Origin: Actinomadura nitritigenes
GTDB taxonomy: Bacteria; Actinomycetota; Actinomycetes; Streptosporangiales; Streptosporangiaceae
DNA: 64,000 bases
NCBI RefSeq assembly: GCF_017573545.1
Contig: NZ_JAGEOK010000006.1
Location: forward strand, 308,838 to 372,837
Reading direction: 5' to 3'
This document shows, one piece after another, positions 10,827 to 19,138 of the stretch. Below the pieces are notes generated by a model. The model was given only the letters and a program-made list of their open reading frames with translations. It was not told where the DNA came from and ran no database searches. Every line of letters begins with the position of its first letter. The first letter of the stretch is position 1. The position numbers were made by a program, and so were the translations under genes.

Positions 10827-11558
10827 ATGAACCCGAGCCACGGCGAACCGCCGTACGAGCCCGCCGCGCAACCTGGATACCAGGACGCGGCGCACCCTGC
10901 CGCGCCGTCCGGGCCGGGACAGGGCGGCAATCCGCAGGACCCCGCGGGCCCGCCGCATGGCCGGCCCGACTTCGTGCCAGGCGCGGGCGGGCAGGTGCCG
11001 CCCGGCGGCGGCCCGCAGCAGCCGCAGCACCCGGGCGCGCCCGCCGCGGTGCCTCCGACGTACAGGGCCGACGAGGCGTTCGCCCCTGGCGGGGGCCTCC
11101 AGTGGTCGACCATCTCCGCGCGGCACGCACCGCACAGGCTGCTCACCGCCGTGCTGTGGGCGGTCCCCATCGGGGCCGTGGGCGCGGTCCTGGTGTGGCG
11201 CAACGGGGGCGCGGTGGCCGCCGTCATGTGGCTTGCCGCAGTAGCGCTGGTCACCGTCGTCACGTGGGTCATGGCGGAGCTCGACCGCCGGTCCTTCGGC
11301 TACGTCGAGCGTGCGGACGACCTCGTGGTGACCCACGGCGTGTTCGTCAAGCGGCTCATCGTCGTCCCGTATGGCCGCATGCAGTTCGTGGACGTGACCG
11401 CGGGCCTGCTTGAGCGGTGGATGGGGATCGCCACGGTGCGCATGCACACCGCGGCCGCGGCGACGGACGCGGCCATTCCCGGCCTGCCCGCCATGGAAGC
11501 CGCACATCTGCGCGATCGTCTCGCCCAGAAGGGCGAGGCACGGAGCATGGGCCTATGA
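10827..11558 (+). CDS. bacterial PH-domain membrane protein (YdbS-like)
   Basis: The 243-residue protein starts with about 85 residues rich in Pro, Gly and Gln. Two membrane segments follow (about 113-130 and 132-150), then a bPH2 domain with the typical ...RRSFGYVERADDLVVTHGVF... entry and the YGRMQFVDVTAGLLERWMGIATV core. Proteins of this kind pair with a larger YdbT-like partner; in Bacillus, YdbS/YdbT confer resistance to antimicrobial peptides. The stop overlaps the next start (ATGA), so the two are made together. AGGGGG five bases before ATG 10827 serves as the ribosome-binding site. Confidence 0.85.
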   Translation: MNPSHGEPPYEPAAQPGYQDAAHPAAPSGPGQGGNPQDPAGPPHGRPDFVPGAGGQVPPGGGPQQPQHPGAPAAVPPTYRADEAFAPGGGLQWSTISARHAPHRLLTAVLWAVPIGAVGAVLVWRNGGAVAAVMWLAAVALVTVVTWVMAELDRRSFGYVERADDLVVTHGVFVKRLIVVPYGRMQFVDVTAGLLERWMGIATVRMHTAAAATDAAIPGLPAMEAAHLRDRLAQKGEARSMGL

Positions 11559-13078
11559 ACGGCCCCTATGGCCCGCCTCCCGGCGGTCATGGCCGCCCGT
11601 ACGGGCCGTCCGGTCCTTATGGGCCGCAGCGGCCGGGTCCTTACGGGCCGCCCCGTCCTCCGTATGGGCCGCCTCCTGGTCCGTACGGTCAGCCCAGGCC
11701 GCCTTACGGGCCGCCCCAAGCGTACGGACCCCCGCCCGGATATCGGCCGCCTCCGCCGCCGGTCCGGTTCTCCGAGGGCACGCACCGGCTGCACTGGGCG
11801 ACGGCACCACTGCGCGCCTTCGTGTTCCTCGTCGTCTACTTCGTCCTGCTCGGCTTCCCGCTGCTGCTGACCCAGACGAGCGGCGGCGTCACGCTGGAAC
11901 TGACTCCCGCGGTGCTGACCCGCTTCTTCGCCGTGTCCTTCCCCATGATGGTGATCGCTGCCGTTTCCGGCCTGTGGACGTGGCTCGCCCTGCGCTTCCG
12001 CATCGACGGTGACGACCTCGTGGTGGAGACGGGCCTGATCCGCAAGGGCAAGCGCCGCATCCCGCTCTCCCGCATCCAGGCCATCGACGTCGTCCGCCCG
12101 CTCGTGACGCGCGTGTTCTCCCTGGCGGAGGTCCGGGTGGAGCTCGCGGGCGGCGAGCAGAGCGAGATCGCGCTGCGCTACCTCGGACGCCAGTCCGCCC
12201 AGCAGTTGCGCGCCGAACTCCTCGCGCGCGCGGCGGGCCTTCCCGGGACCACGCCGGAGGCGCCGGAACGGCACATGTGGCGCGTCCCCTTCGGGAACCT
12301 CCTCGCCTCGCTGATCCTCCGCCTGCCCGTGCTCGGTACGGGAATCCTCTTCTTCGCGACCCTGGTCTTCCTCGTGGTGTACGCCGAGGGCGGCATCCTG
12401 GCGGTCACGCTGCCCCTCGTGCTGGGGCTCATCCGCGCCGTCATCGCGCCGCTGGTGATGTACGCCAACTTCACGGTCGCGATGTCACCGGACGGGATAC
12501 GGCTGCGGTACGGGCTGCTCGAGACGCGGATGCAGACGCTCCCGCCGGGCCGCATCCAAGCCGTCAGCATCGTCGAGCCCGCCATCTGGCGGAAGATCGG
12601 GTGGGCCCGCGTCGAGGTGACCGTCGCCGGCTACGCGGGGGAGCGGGAGGCGCTGTCCTCGACGCTGCTGCCGATCGCGCCGAGGCACGTCGCCATGCAT
12701 CTCGTCACGCAGGTCTTCCCCGGCACGCACGTGGACGCGGTGCCGCTCGTCCCCGCCTCGTCGAAGGCGATCGCGATCGACCGGGCGGACGGGGCCGGGG
12801 CCGACGACGTGGTGTTCGTGGCCCGGCACGGCTGGCCGTGCCGCCGTACGGACGTGATCGCGCATGCGCGCGCGCAGAGCGTCCGCCTTACCGTGAACCC
12901 GGTACAGCGCGTTTTCGGGCTGGCCACCGTCCACGTGGACGCGCCGCCGGGACCGGTGCAGGTGGCGGCCTCCGACCGGGAGGTCGGCGAGGCCCGGGCG
13001 ATCGTCGAGTCGGAGGCGCGCCGCGCCCAGGCCGCCCGCAGCACCGCGGGAGACCCGGCCCACTGGGCCGCGCGCTGA
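11555..13078 (+). CDS. bacterial PH-domain membrane protein with duplicated bPH2 domains (YdbT-like)
   Basis: This 507-residue protein opens with a Pro/Gly/Tyr repeat region (about residues 1-70, PYGPP-type units). Hydrophobic segments near 85-105 and 120-145 lead into a bPH2 domain (GDDLVVETGLIRKGKRRIPLSRIQAIDVV). A second pair of segments around 250-300 precedes another bPH2 domain (SPDGIRLRYGLLETRMQTLPPGRIQAVSIV), and a partial third follows near 430. It is the larger partner of the preceding gene, with overlapping stop and start. Envelope stress protection is inferred from the Bacillus family. Confidence 0.86.
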   Translation: MNGPYGPPPGGHGRPYGPSGPYGPQRPGPYGPPRPPYGPPPGPYGQPRPPYGPPQAYGPPPGYRPPPPPVRFSEGTHRLHWATAPLRAFVFLVVYFVLLGFPLLLTQTSGGVTLELTPAVLTRFFAVSFPMMVIAAVSGLWTWLALRFRIDGDDLVVETGLIRKGKRRIPLSRIQAIDVVRPLVTRVFSLAEVRVELAGGEQSEIALRYLGRQSAQQLRAELLARAAGLPGTTPEAPERHMWRVPFGNLLASLILRLPVLGTGILFFATLVFLVVYAEGGILAVTLPLVLGLIRAVIAPLVMYANFTVAMSPDGIRLRYGLLETRMQTLPPGRIQAVSIVEPAIWRKIGWARVEVTVAGYAGEREALSSTLLPIAPRHVAMHLVTQVFPGTHVDAVPLVPASSKAIAIDRADGAGADDVVFVARHGWPCRRTDVIAHARAQSVRLTVNPVQRVFGLATVHVDAPPGPVQVAASDREVGEARAIVESEARRAQAARSTAGDPAHWAAR

Positions 13079-13207
13079 CCGGTTATCCACAGAATCACGT
13101 TCGCCTTTCCTGTCCGTTCGGCGCCGTCGAGCATGGGTGGCGGTCGTCCTCCTTGAAGCAACGGGGACGGGCGACCCTGCGCCTGGAGGGCGGAGCCGGT
13201 CGGCGGA

Positions 13208-14047
13208 TCAGGAGGTCAGCGTGAACAGTTCGTGGACGCGTGCGGCGAAGCCGGTGGGGAACGAGGTGTTGCCGTTGTGGCCGCCCGGGAACTCCTCGAC
13301 CGGGCGCCCGAGCAACGCTGCCAGTTCCACGGCGCACTGGTGGTTCCAGGCGTTCTTGGAGTCCTTACCGGCGGCGGGGATGATCCGGGTGTGCGCGGCG
13401 GCGGCGCGGACCTCCGCGGCGCCCAGCCTGTCCACGCGGCACTGCGGAATGTCGTTGGCCAGGTAGTAGCCGAAGTTGGCGGCGCGCTCCTCGGTCATCG
13501 GAGCCGTGATGACCCCGGCCTCGGTCTCGATCCGGGCGGGGTCGAGGCCGGTGAGCGCGGCGGCCAGCGGCACGGCGGCGCGCCAGCCGTCCGCCCGGTA
13601 GGCGGCCTCGATCTCGCCGAGCCGGCGTTCGATGCCGGCCCGGTCGCTGTCCCGCAGTAGGCCGGGGGTCGCGGGGTCGTGGGCGATGAGGGCGGCGAGC
13701 CGGCCGGGGTGAGCGGCGGCCAGGTGCAGGCCGTACAGGGCGCCGAGGCTGCAACCGAGCATGAGGGCGGGCTCGTCGGTCAGCGCGGAGAGCAGATGGT
13801 GGACGTCCTCGGCGTGCGTGGCGGGCGTGACCGGGACCGAGGGGTCGTCCACCCGCGTCCGGGAGAGGCCCCGGCGGTCGTAGGTGACCATCGTGTAGTG
13901 CTCGGCGAGCCGGTCGACCAGGTCGGCGGTCCGGCGCGCGTCCCCCTCGCCGCTCTGCCCGATGACCATCAGCGGGCCGTCCCCGCGGACTTCGTAGTAC
14001 ACCTCGGCGCCGGGCACCTGCAGCATCGCCCTCTTGGTCGCGTTCAT
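13208..14047 (-). CDS. alpha/beta hydrolase
   Basis: This 279-residue alpha/beta-hydrolase-fold protein has the nucleophile elbow GCSLG, an oxyanion-region MVIGQSGEGDARR in place of the usual HG, the YDRRGLSRT strand and a C-terminal PGGHNGN segment with the likely catalytic His. ATG 14047 is preceded by GCGGAGG. It diverges from a MarR regulator across a 99-bp AT-rich operator region, so that regulator probably controls it. The substrate is unknown; small esters or lactones are possible. Confidence 0.85.
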   Translation of the reverse strand: MNATKRAMLQVPGAEVYYEVRGDGPLMVIGQSGEGDARRTADLVDRLAEHYTMVTYDRRGLSRTRVDDPSVPVTPATHAEDVHHLLSALTDEPALMLGCSLGALYGLHLAAAHPGRLAALIAHDPATPGLLRDSDRAGIERRLGEIEAAYRADGWRAAVPLAAALTGLDPARIETEAGVITAPMTEERAANFGYYLANDIPQCRVDRLGAAEVRAAAAHTRIIPAAGKDSKNAWNHQCAVELAALLGRPVEEFPGGHNGNTSFPTGFAARVHELFTLTS

Positions 14048-14093
14048 CCGTCGTCCTCCGCATCGGTCGGGTTCACCGGCGGTCGGCGAACAC

Positions 14094-14140
14094 ATCTCTA
14101 TAGATACATCGAAATAGATATATCTGTCCAGATGTAAGTT
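14094..14140. promoter_or_regulatory. divergent promoter/operator between hydrolase and marR
   Basis: This AT-rich patch in GC-rich DNA contains two perfect palindromes, TCTATAGA (14097-14104) and AGATATATCT (14116-14125), with centres 20 bp apart, about two helical turns. Arms AGATACAT (14102-14109) and ATATATCT (14118-14125) also form a larger 7/8 inverted repeat. TAAGTT (14135-14140) ends six bases before the marR GTG. The arrangement fits MarR dimers binding on one face of the DNA and blocking both promoters. Confidence 0.65.
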
Positions 14141-14146
14141 GGGGGC

Positions 14147-14593
14147 GTGAACGGAGTCGAGCTGTTCCTGCTGGGGCGGACGCTGATGAAGATCGGCGAG
14201 GAGGCCATGCCCGCACCGCGCGGCGGTCCGGCGGGCGGGACCCGGGCGGTCCTGATCGTGCTGAGCGACATCGTCGGCCATCCGGACAGTGCCATCGGGG
14301 AGATCGCCGAGCGGACCGGGCTGCCGCAGAGTCAGGTCTCCACGGCGGTCGCGCGGCTCAGGAAGACGGGGTCGGTGGTGACCGCCCCCGACCCGGACGA
14401 CCGCCGCCGCTCCCTGGTCCGCAAGGCCGACGAGGTGTCCGAGCGCGTGGCCGAGGTGCACGCCACCACCATCGACGCCGCCCTCACCGCGGCCCTCGGA
14501 GGCAGCGAGCACCTCGCCGAGGTGACGAACGCCCTCGACGTGCTGGCCCGCCGCCTGACCCCGGAGAGCCTCGCCCACCTGCGCTCGCCCTGA
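14147..14593 (+). CDS. MarR-family transcriptional regulator
   Basis: This 148-residue protein has a winged helix: helix-turn-helix IGEIAERTGLPQSQVSTAVARL at about 45-66 and a wing with DPDDRRRSLV (the MarR DxRxxR motif). Helices at both ends allow dimerisation. GTG 14147 sits six bases after the -10-like TAAGTT, which implies a leaderless mRNA. It is divergent from the alpha/beta hydrolase and most likely represses it and itself through the palindromes between them. The inducing ligand is unknown. Confidence 0.88.
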   Translation: MNGVELFLLGRTLMKIGEEAMPAPRGGPAGGTRAVLIVLSDIVGHPDSAIGEIAERTGLPQSQVSTAVARLRKTGSVVTAPDPDDRRRSLVRKADEVSERVAEVHATTIDAALTAALGGSEHLAEVTNALDVLARRLTPESLAHLRSP

Positions 14594-14699
14594 CCCACCT
14601 GCGCTCGCTAGGTCTGTTTGCGCTCCCCGCGGCCCACGTGCACCCGCCCCGATCCACGTACGCCAGCTGTGGCCCCGCCTGCGTCGCGACCCGCGTGCG

Positions 14700-15330
14700 C
14701 GCGGCGTAGCGCGCCGCGCCGCGCCGCGCGCTTGGGCTCGCAGTGATCCGTTCGCGTTCGCCGTGGCCAACTTTGGGCCGCGTGGGCTTGCTCGCCGTGG
14801 TTCGCGTGGGTCTGCCGTGGCCGGCCGTGGCTCGGGGTGGCGCGCCGGGTGGCTTGCTACCCGCTTGGGCTCCCCGAGGCCACGCGTGCGCCGGCTGTGG
14901 CCCCGCCTGCGTTCGTCGTGGCCGCATGCGTTCGTCGCGGCGCGCCTGGGCTCGTCGTGGCGCGCCGAGGGTTTGCTGCCCGCTTGGGCTCTTCGTGGCC
15001 GTGTGCGCCCGCTGCGGCCCCGCCTGCGTTCATCGCGGTCAGCCTGGGGGTTCAGCTTGGCGCGCCGGGGGCTCGCCAGCGCGCTTGGGCTCTTCGTGGC
15101 TGGCGTGCGTTCGCGTGGCCGACCCTGGCTCGTCGTGGTTCGCGCGTGGGCGGGTCGCCCGCGTCCTGGGCTCGCGTGGGCTTTCTGTGGCCTGCGGGGC
15201 TTGCCGCCTGCTGGGTTTGTTGTGGCGCGGCTGTGTTCGTCGTGGCCGATCTTGGCTCGCGGTGGGCTTGTCGGCGCTTGGGCTCGTCGTGGTCTGCTTG
15301 CGGTCGCTTGGGGGTGGGGGCGCTGGTCGT
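14700..15330. repeat. degenerate ~20-bp GC-rich repeat field
   Basis: About 630 bp upstream of the P450 consist of decayed copies of a roughly 20-bp unit resembling TGGGCTCGTCGTGGCGCGCC. GGCGCGCC recurs at 14839, 14939, 14959 and 15059 (spacings 100, 20, 100). CTTGGGC recurs at 14731, 14864, 14983, 15084 and 15277. Two longer copies (about 14837-14922 and 14957-15038) match over ~80 bp. All three forward frames are largely open only because the unit lacks stops; the implied peptides are low-complexity Arg/Gly/Leu/Trp strings. I see no gene here. Confidence 0.7.
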
Positions 15331-15341
15331 ATTGTCGGTGG

Positions 15342-16550
15342 ATGAGCGATTTGGGGTATGAGCCGTGGGCGTCGGGATTCGTGGCGGATCCGTATCCGGT
15401 GTTCGCGCGGCTGCGGGAGGAACGGCCGGTGTTCTTCCACGAGCCGACCGGGCAGTGGGTGATCAGCCGGTACGCGGACGTCGACGCGCTGCTGCGCGAC
15501 CGGCGGCTCGGTCGCTCCTACCTGCATGTGGCCGGGCACGAGGAGTTCGGGCAGGAGTCGGAGCCGGATTTCCTCAAGCCGTTCTGGGACCTCATCCGGG
15601 CCGGGATGCTCGACGTCGAGCCGCCCACCCACACGCGGCTGCGGCGGCTGGTGTCCAAGGCGTTCACCGCGCGGATGGTCGAAGGGCTGCGGCCGACGAT
15701 CCGGAGGCTGGCCGGGGAACTGGCCGGGACGCTCGCCGTCAAGGGCGGCGGTGACCTGCTCGCCGAGGTCGCGGAGCCGCTGCCGGTCAACGTGATCGCG
15801 GAGATGCTCGGCGTGCCCGTGGCGGACCGGCCGCTGCTGCGTCCCTGGTCCGCCGACATCTGCGGCATGTACGAGCTGAACCCGCCGGAGGAGGTGCAGC
15901 GGACGGCCGTCCGGGCCGCGGTGGAGTTCTCCGACTACCTGCGGGACCTGGCCCGGTCGCGGCGCCGGGAGCCGCGCGACGACCTGATCAGCGCGCTCGC
16001 CCAGGTCGTGGACGAGGGGGACCGGCTGACCGAGGACGAGCTGATCGGCACCTGCGTCCTGCTGCTCAACGCGGGCCACGAGGCCACGGTCAACGCGACC
16101 GGCAACGGCTGGTGGGCGCTGTTCCGCAACCCCGGCGAGCTGGAGCGGCTGCGCGGGGACGGGTCGCTCGTCCCCACGGCCGTCGAGGAACTGCTGCGGT
16201 ACGACACTCCGGCGCCGATGTTCGAGCGGTGGGTGCTGGAGGACATCACCGTGGCGGGCGTGGACATCCCGCGCGGGGCCGAGGTGGCGCTCCAGTTCTC
16301 CTCCGCCAACCGGGATCCGGCCGTCTTCGCCGACCCCGACCGGCTCGACCTCGCCCGGGACCCGAACCCGCACATCACGTTCGGCCTCGGCATCCACTAC
16401 TGCCTGGGCGCGCCACTGGCCCGGATCGAGCTGGCCGAGTCGCTGTCGGCGCTGCTCCGGCTGGCCCCGGGTCTCCGCGCGGTCTCCGAGCCGGAGTGGA
16501 AGCCCGGGTTCGTCCTGCGCGGCCTCCAGGCCCTGCACGTCGAGTGCTGA
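15342..16550 (+). CDS. cytochrome P450
   Basis: This 402-residue soluble bacterial P450 (CYP105/107-like layout) has an I-helix oxygen-binding motif AGHEAT, the K-helix ELLR (ExxR) and the heme loop FGLGIHYCLG with the axial thiolate at Cys354. ATG 15342 is fixed by TATTGT (15330-15335) ending six bases upstream, so the long in-frame extension through the repeat field is not part of the protein. No ferredoxin or reductase gene is adjacent; electrons must come from elsewhere. The substrate is unknown. Confidence 0.93.
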   Translation: MSDLGYEPWASGFVADPYPVFARLREERPVFFHEPTGQWVISRYADVDALLRDRRLGRSYLHVAGHEEFGQESEPDFLKPFWDLIRAGMLDVEPPTHTRLRRLVSKAFTARMVEGLRPTIRRLAGELAGTLAVKGGGDLLAEVAEPLPVNVIAEMLGVPVADRPLLRPWSADICGMYELNPPEEVQRTAVRAAVEFSDYLRDLARSRRREPRDDLISALAQVVDEGDRLTEDELIGTCVLLLNAGHEATVNATGNGWWALFRNPGELERLRGDGSLVPTAVEELLRYDTPAPMFERWVLEDITVAGVDIPRGAEVALQFSSANRDPAVFADPDRLDLARDPNPHITFGLGIHYCLGAPLARIELAESLSALLRLAPGLRAVSEPEWKPGFVLRGLQALHVEC

Positions 16551-16659
16551 ACCGCCCTCGGCCCTGGACGGCCTTCAGGGACTCGTAGGAGTGGATTCGC
16601 TCTCGTCCACCGTGCGGGTGGTCGAACATCGGTCGGCCCGGTGGAGGGGAGATCGCAGG

Positions 16660-17718
16660 TCAGTTGGTCGGCGGCGCGGCCAGGGACGGCGGCAGCGGGA
16701 TGCCGACGGTCTGCGCGAGCCACCCGAAACCGCCCAGGCCGGACGGGTCGAGGAGTTCCGCGTCCTCGCCGGCGCGGCACAGGGCGGCGACGTACCCGCG
16801 CGGGTCGGTGTGGGCCATCGCCAAGGGCGGCCGGGCGCCCGACAACCCGAGGGCGAGGAGGGCGGCGCGCTGGGTGGTGAGGAGCGTGGACGTGGCGCCG
16901 GCCCGCTCGCCGGCGGTGGTGCAGGCGTCCAGGGCCACGTGCGCCGTCACGTCGCACGAGCCGTCCGGGACGGCCGGGACCGTGGCGCCGTCGCGGTAGC
17001 CGGTGAGGGTGCCGTACGGGGGCCGCGAGTCGCGGGCGTGCGAGTAGTCGACCGCGATCGCGAGGCCCCGGTCGAGGCGTCCGATCACCGAGGCCCACGC
17101 GTTGCAGCGGGGATGGCCGATCTCGGCGCGGTCCCCGGGCTCGCGGAGGGGCCACCAGCGGTCCAGCCAGTCGCGGTCCTCGGCGGACGGCTCGCCGCCG
17201 GGGCGCTCGCCGCCGCTGGACGGGTCGACCAGCACGGTGCGGACGCCGTCGGGGGTGCGCTCGACCACGTCGAGGGGGATGTTGTCGAGCCACTCGTTGG
17301 CCACGGCGAGGCCGGTGATGCGGTCGGGGAGGTCGGCGCGCCAGGTGACGGACGCCGGGATGTCGGAGGGGCGTGGTGCTATCTCCACGGCGGTGGGCGC
17401 GAGGCGGGAGGTGATGCCGGACGGGAGACCGGCCAGGATGTTGCCGAGCAGGCGGCCCGAGCCGGCGCCGATGTCGACCAGGTCGAGCCGGTCGGGGTGG
17501 CCGAGGGCGGTGTCGACGTCGACCAGGAGGCGGGCGATCGCGGCGGCGAAGCGCGGTGAGGCGTGCACCGAGGTGCGGAAATGCTCGGCGGGGCGCTCGC
17601 CCCGACGGTAGAAGCCGCCCTCCCCGTACAGTGCCCGCTCCATCGCGGTGCGCCATGTCAGCCACTCGGTAACCAACGCCGCCACGACCGTGACGTTACC
17701 GTGCGGCGGCCGCCGCAC
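16660..17718 (-). CDS. SAM-dependent methyltransferase, MidA/NDUFAF7 family (COG1565)
   Basis: The protein (up to 352 residues) has ALYGEGGFYRRG followed by FRTSVHASP, then the SAM-binding VDIGAGSGRL and the NEWLDNIPLDVV segment typical of MidA/NDUFAF7-type enzymes (NExxDxxP). A C-terminal GYRDG...DVTAHV block also matches the family. In mitochondria NDUFAF7 dimethylates an arginine of NDUFS2, the NuoD homologue. An orphan NuoD with that arginine lies 6 kb away (9599-10747). GTG 17718 gives the longest frame; GTG 17685 (VAALVTEWLTW) is equally plausible. Confidence 0.85.
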   Translation of the reverse strand: MRRPPHGNVTVVAALVTEWLTWRTAMERALYGEGGFYRRGERPAEHFRTSVHASPRFAAAIARLLVDVDTALGHPDRLDLVDIGAGSGRLLGNILAGLPSGITSRLAPTAVEIAPRPSDIPASVTWRADLPDRITGLAVANEWLDNIPLDVVERTPDGVRTVLVDPSSGGERPGGEPSAEDRDWLDRWWPLREPGDRAEIGHPRCNAWASVIGRLDRGLAIAVDYSHARDSRPPYGTLTGYRDGATVPAVPDGSCDVTAHVALDACTTAGERAGATSTLLTTQRAALLALGLSGARPPLAMAHTDPRGYVAALCRAGEDAELLDPSGLGGFGWLAQTVGIPLPPSLAAPPTN

Positions 17719-17804
17719 GGTCCCGCCCGGACCATCCTTGCGGCGGACGGCGGTCCGACCTGCGGCTGATCCCGGTCCGACCTGGCGCTACATACGCTGT
17801 GCGC

Positions 17805-18968
17805 ATGGTCGGGAGGTTCTGGGACTGGCTGCGCGGCAGGAAACCCCTGGTCGACGCCTTTTTCGCGACCCCGGTCGTGCTGCTCTCCCTCCCCGCGTGG
17901 CTGGGCGACACGCAGGCCGTGCCGAGGCTCGAGTACCTGGCGTTGACGGTCGGGCTCGTCGCGCCGCTGGTGATGCGGCGGACGTTCCCGCGGACGGTCT
18001 TCGCCGTGCTGGCGCTGATCTGCTGCGTCCAATGCGTCGCCGGGATCGTCCCGATCCCGGCGAACATCGCCGTCCTGATGGGCCTGTACACCGTCGCGGC
18101 GGACTTCGCGTTCCGCTGGGGGCTGGCGGCGGCGCTGATCGCCGAGCTGGGTGCGGTGATGGCGGCGCTGCGGTACGCGTCCGGGCGCGGCGACCAGCGG
18201 TCGACGCTGCTGATGCTGTCGGTGCTGGTGGCGGGCGTGTGGATCCTCGGGCTGCACATCCGGACGCGCCGGGCGTACCTGAGCTCGCTGGAGGAGCGGG
18301 CGGCACGGCTCGAGCAGGAGCGTGACGCCGAGGTGAAGATGGCGATGGCGGCGGAACGGGCCCGGATCGCGCGGGAGCTGCACGACGTGGTGGCGCACAA
18401 CGTCAGCGTGATCGTGGTGCAGGCCGACGGCGCGTCGTTCGCGATCGACACGGACGTGGGCCGGGCCCGGCAGGCGCTGGAGACGATCTCGCAGACGGGC
18501 CGCAACGCGCTGGCGGAGATGCGGCGGCTGCTCGGGGTGCTGCGGGAGAGCGACGACGCGGGGGCGTACGCGCCGCAACCGGGCGTCGCGCAGCTGGACG
18601 ACCTGGTCGAGCAGGTGCGCTCGTCGGGCCTGCCGGTGTCGTACGAGGTCGCCGGTTCGCCGCCGGACATGTCGGAGGGCCGGCAGTTGACGGTGTTCCG
18701 GATCGTGCAGGAGGCACTGACCAACACCCTCAAGCACGGCGGTCCGCGCGTCGCCGCGACGGTCCGGCTGCGGTACGCGGGGGACGCGGTCGAGGTGCGG
18801 GTGCACGACGACGGGCGCGGCGCGGCGGCGGTCGACGACGGGCGGGGCCACGGGCTCGCGGGGATGCGGGAGCGCGCGGCGGTGTACGGCGGGAGCGTCC
18901 ACGCCCAGCCGTGTCCCGGCGGCGGCTTCGAGGTGGTCGCGCGGATCCCGACGGGGGAGGCGGCGTGA
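17805..18968 (+). CDS. two-component sensor histidine kinase (NarL/DesK type)
   Basis: This 387-residue protein has four to five N-terminal membrane helices (about residues 20-150), then a dimerisation/phosphoacceptor domain of HisKA_3 type (ERARIARELHDVVAHNVSV) with phospho-His at residue 193. A C-terminal HATPase domain follows (EALTNTLKHG, VHDDGRGAA, GHGLAGMRERA). TACGCT (17793-17798) ends six bases before ATG 17805, indicating a leaderless start; GTG 17799 is in frame but would lie within the promoter. The cognate LuxR-type regulator follows 170 bp downstream. Confidence 0.94.
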   Translation: MVGRFWDWLRGRKPLVDAFFATPVVLLSLPAWLGDTQAVPRLEYLALTVGLVAPLVMRRTFPRTVFAVLALICCVQCVAGIVPIPANIAVLMGLYTVAADFAFRWGLAAALIAELGAVMAALRYASGRGDQRSTLLMLSVLVAGVWILGLHIRTRRAYLSSLEERAARLEQERDAEVKMAMAAERARIARELHDVVAHNVSVIVVQADGASFAIDTDVGRARQALETISQTGRNALAEMRRLLGVLRESDDAGAYAPQPGVAQLDDLVEQVRSSGLPVSYEVAGSPPDMSEGRQLTVFRIVQEALTNTLKHGGPRVAATVRLRYAGDAVEVRVHDDGRGAAAVDDGRGHGLAGMRERAAVYGGSVHAQPCPGGGFEVVARIPTGEAA

Positions 18969-19138
18969 GTGGTGGCGTGCCCGCGTGAGCCGTGGCGCGG
19001 GGCGTGAGCGCTGGACTGGAGCCTGACCGGCACCGTGTGGAGCGATGCGGGGAAGGCGGCGTTCGGGTGGGAGCGTAGGACGTGGAGGGCGGGCGGCAGG
19101 CGTGCCGCGGGACCGAGTCCGCTGTGAGGAGCGACGTG

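Noticed and set aside
13083..13091. Perfect DnaA-box-like TTATCCACA
   Set aside because: Single copy, no cluster and no dnaA/dnaN nearby; not an origin.
14763..15341. N-terminal extension of the P450 (open frame continuous with 15342-16550)
   Set aside because: It reads through the degenerate repeat field as low-complexity Arg/Gly/Leu/Trp in all frames; a good -10 (TATTGT) ends six bases before ATG 15342, where P450 similarity begins.
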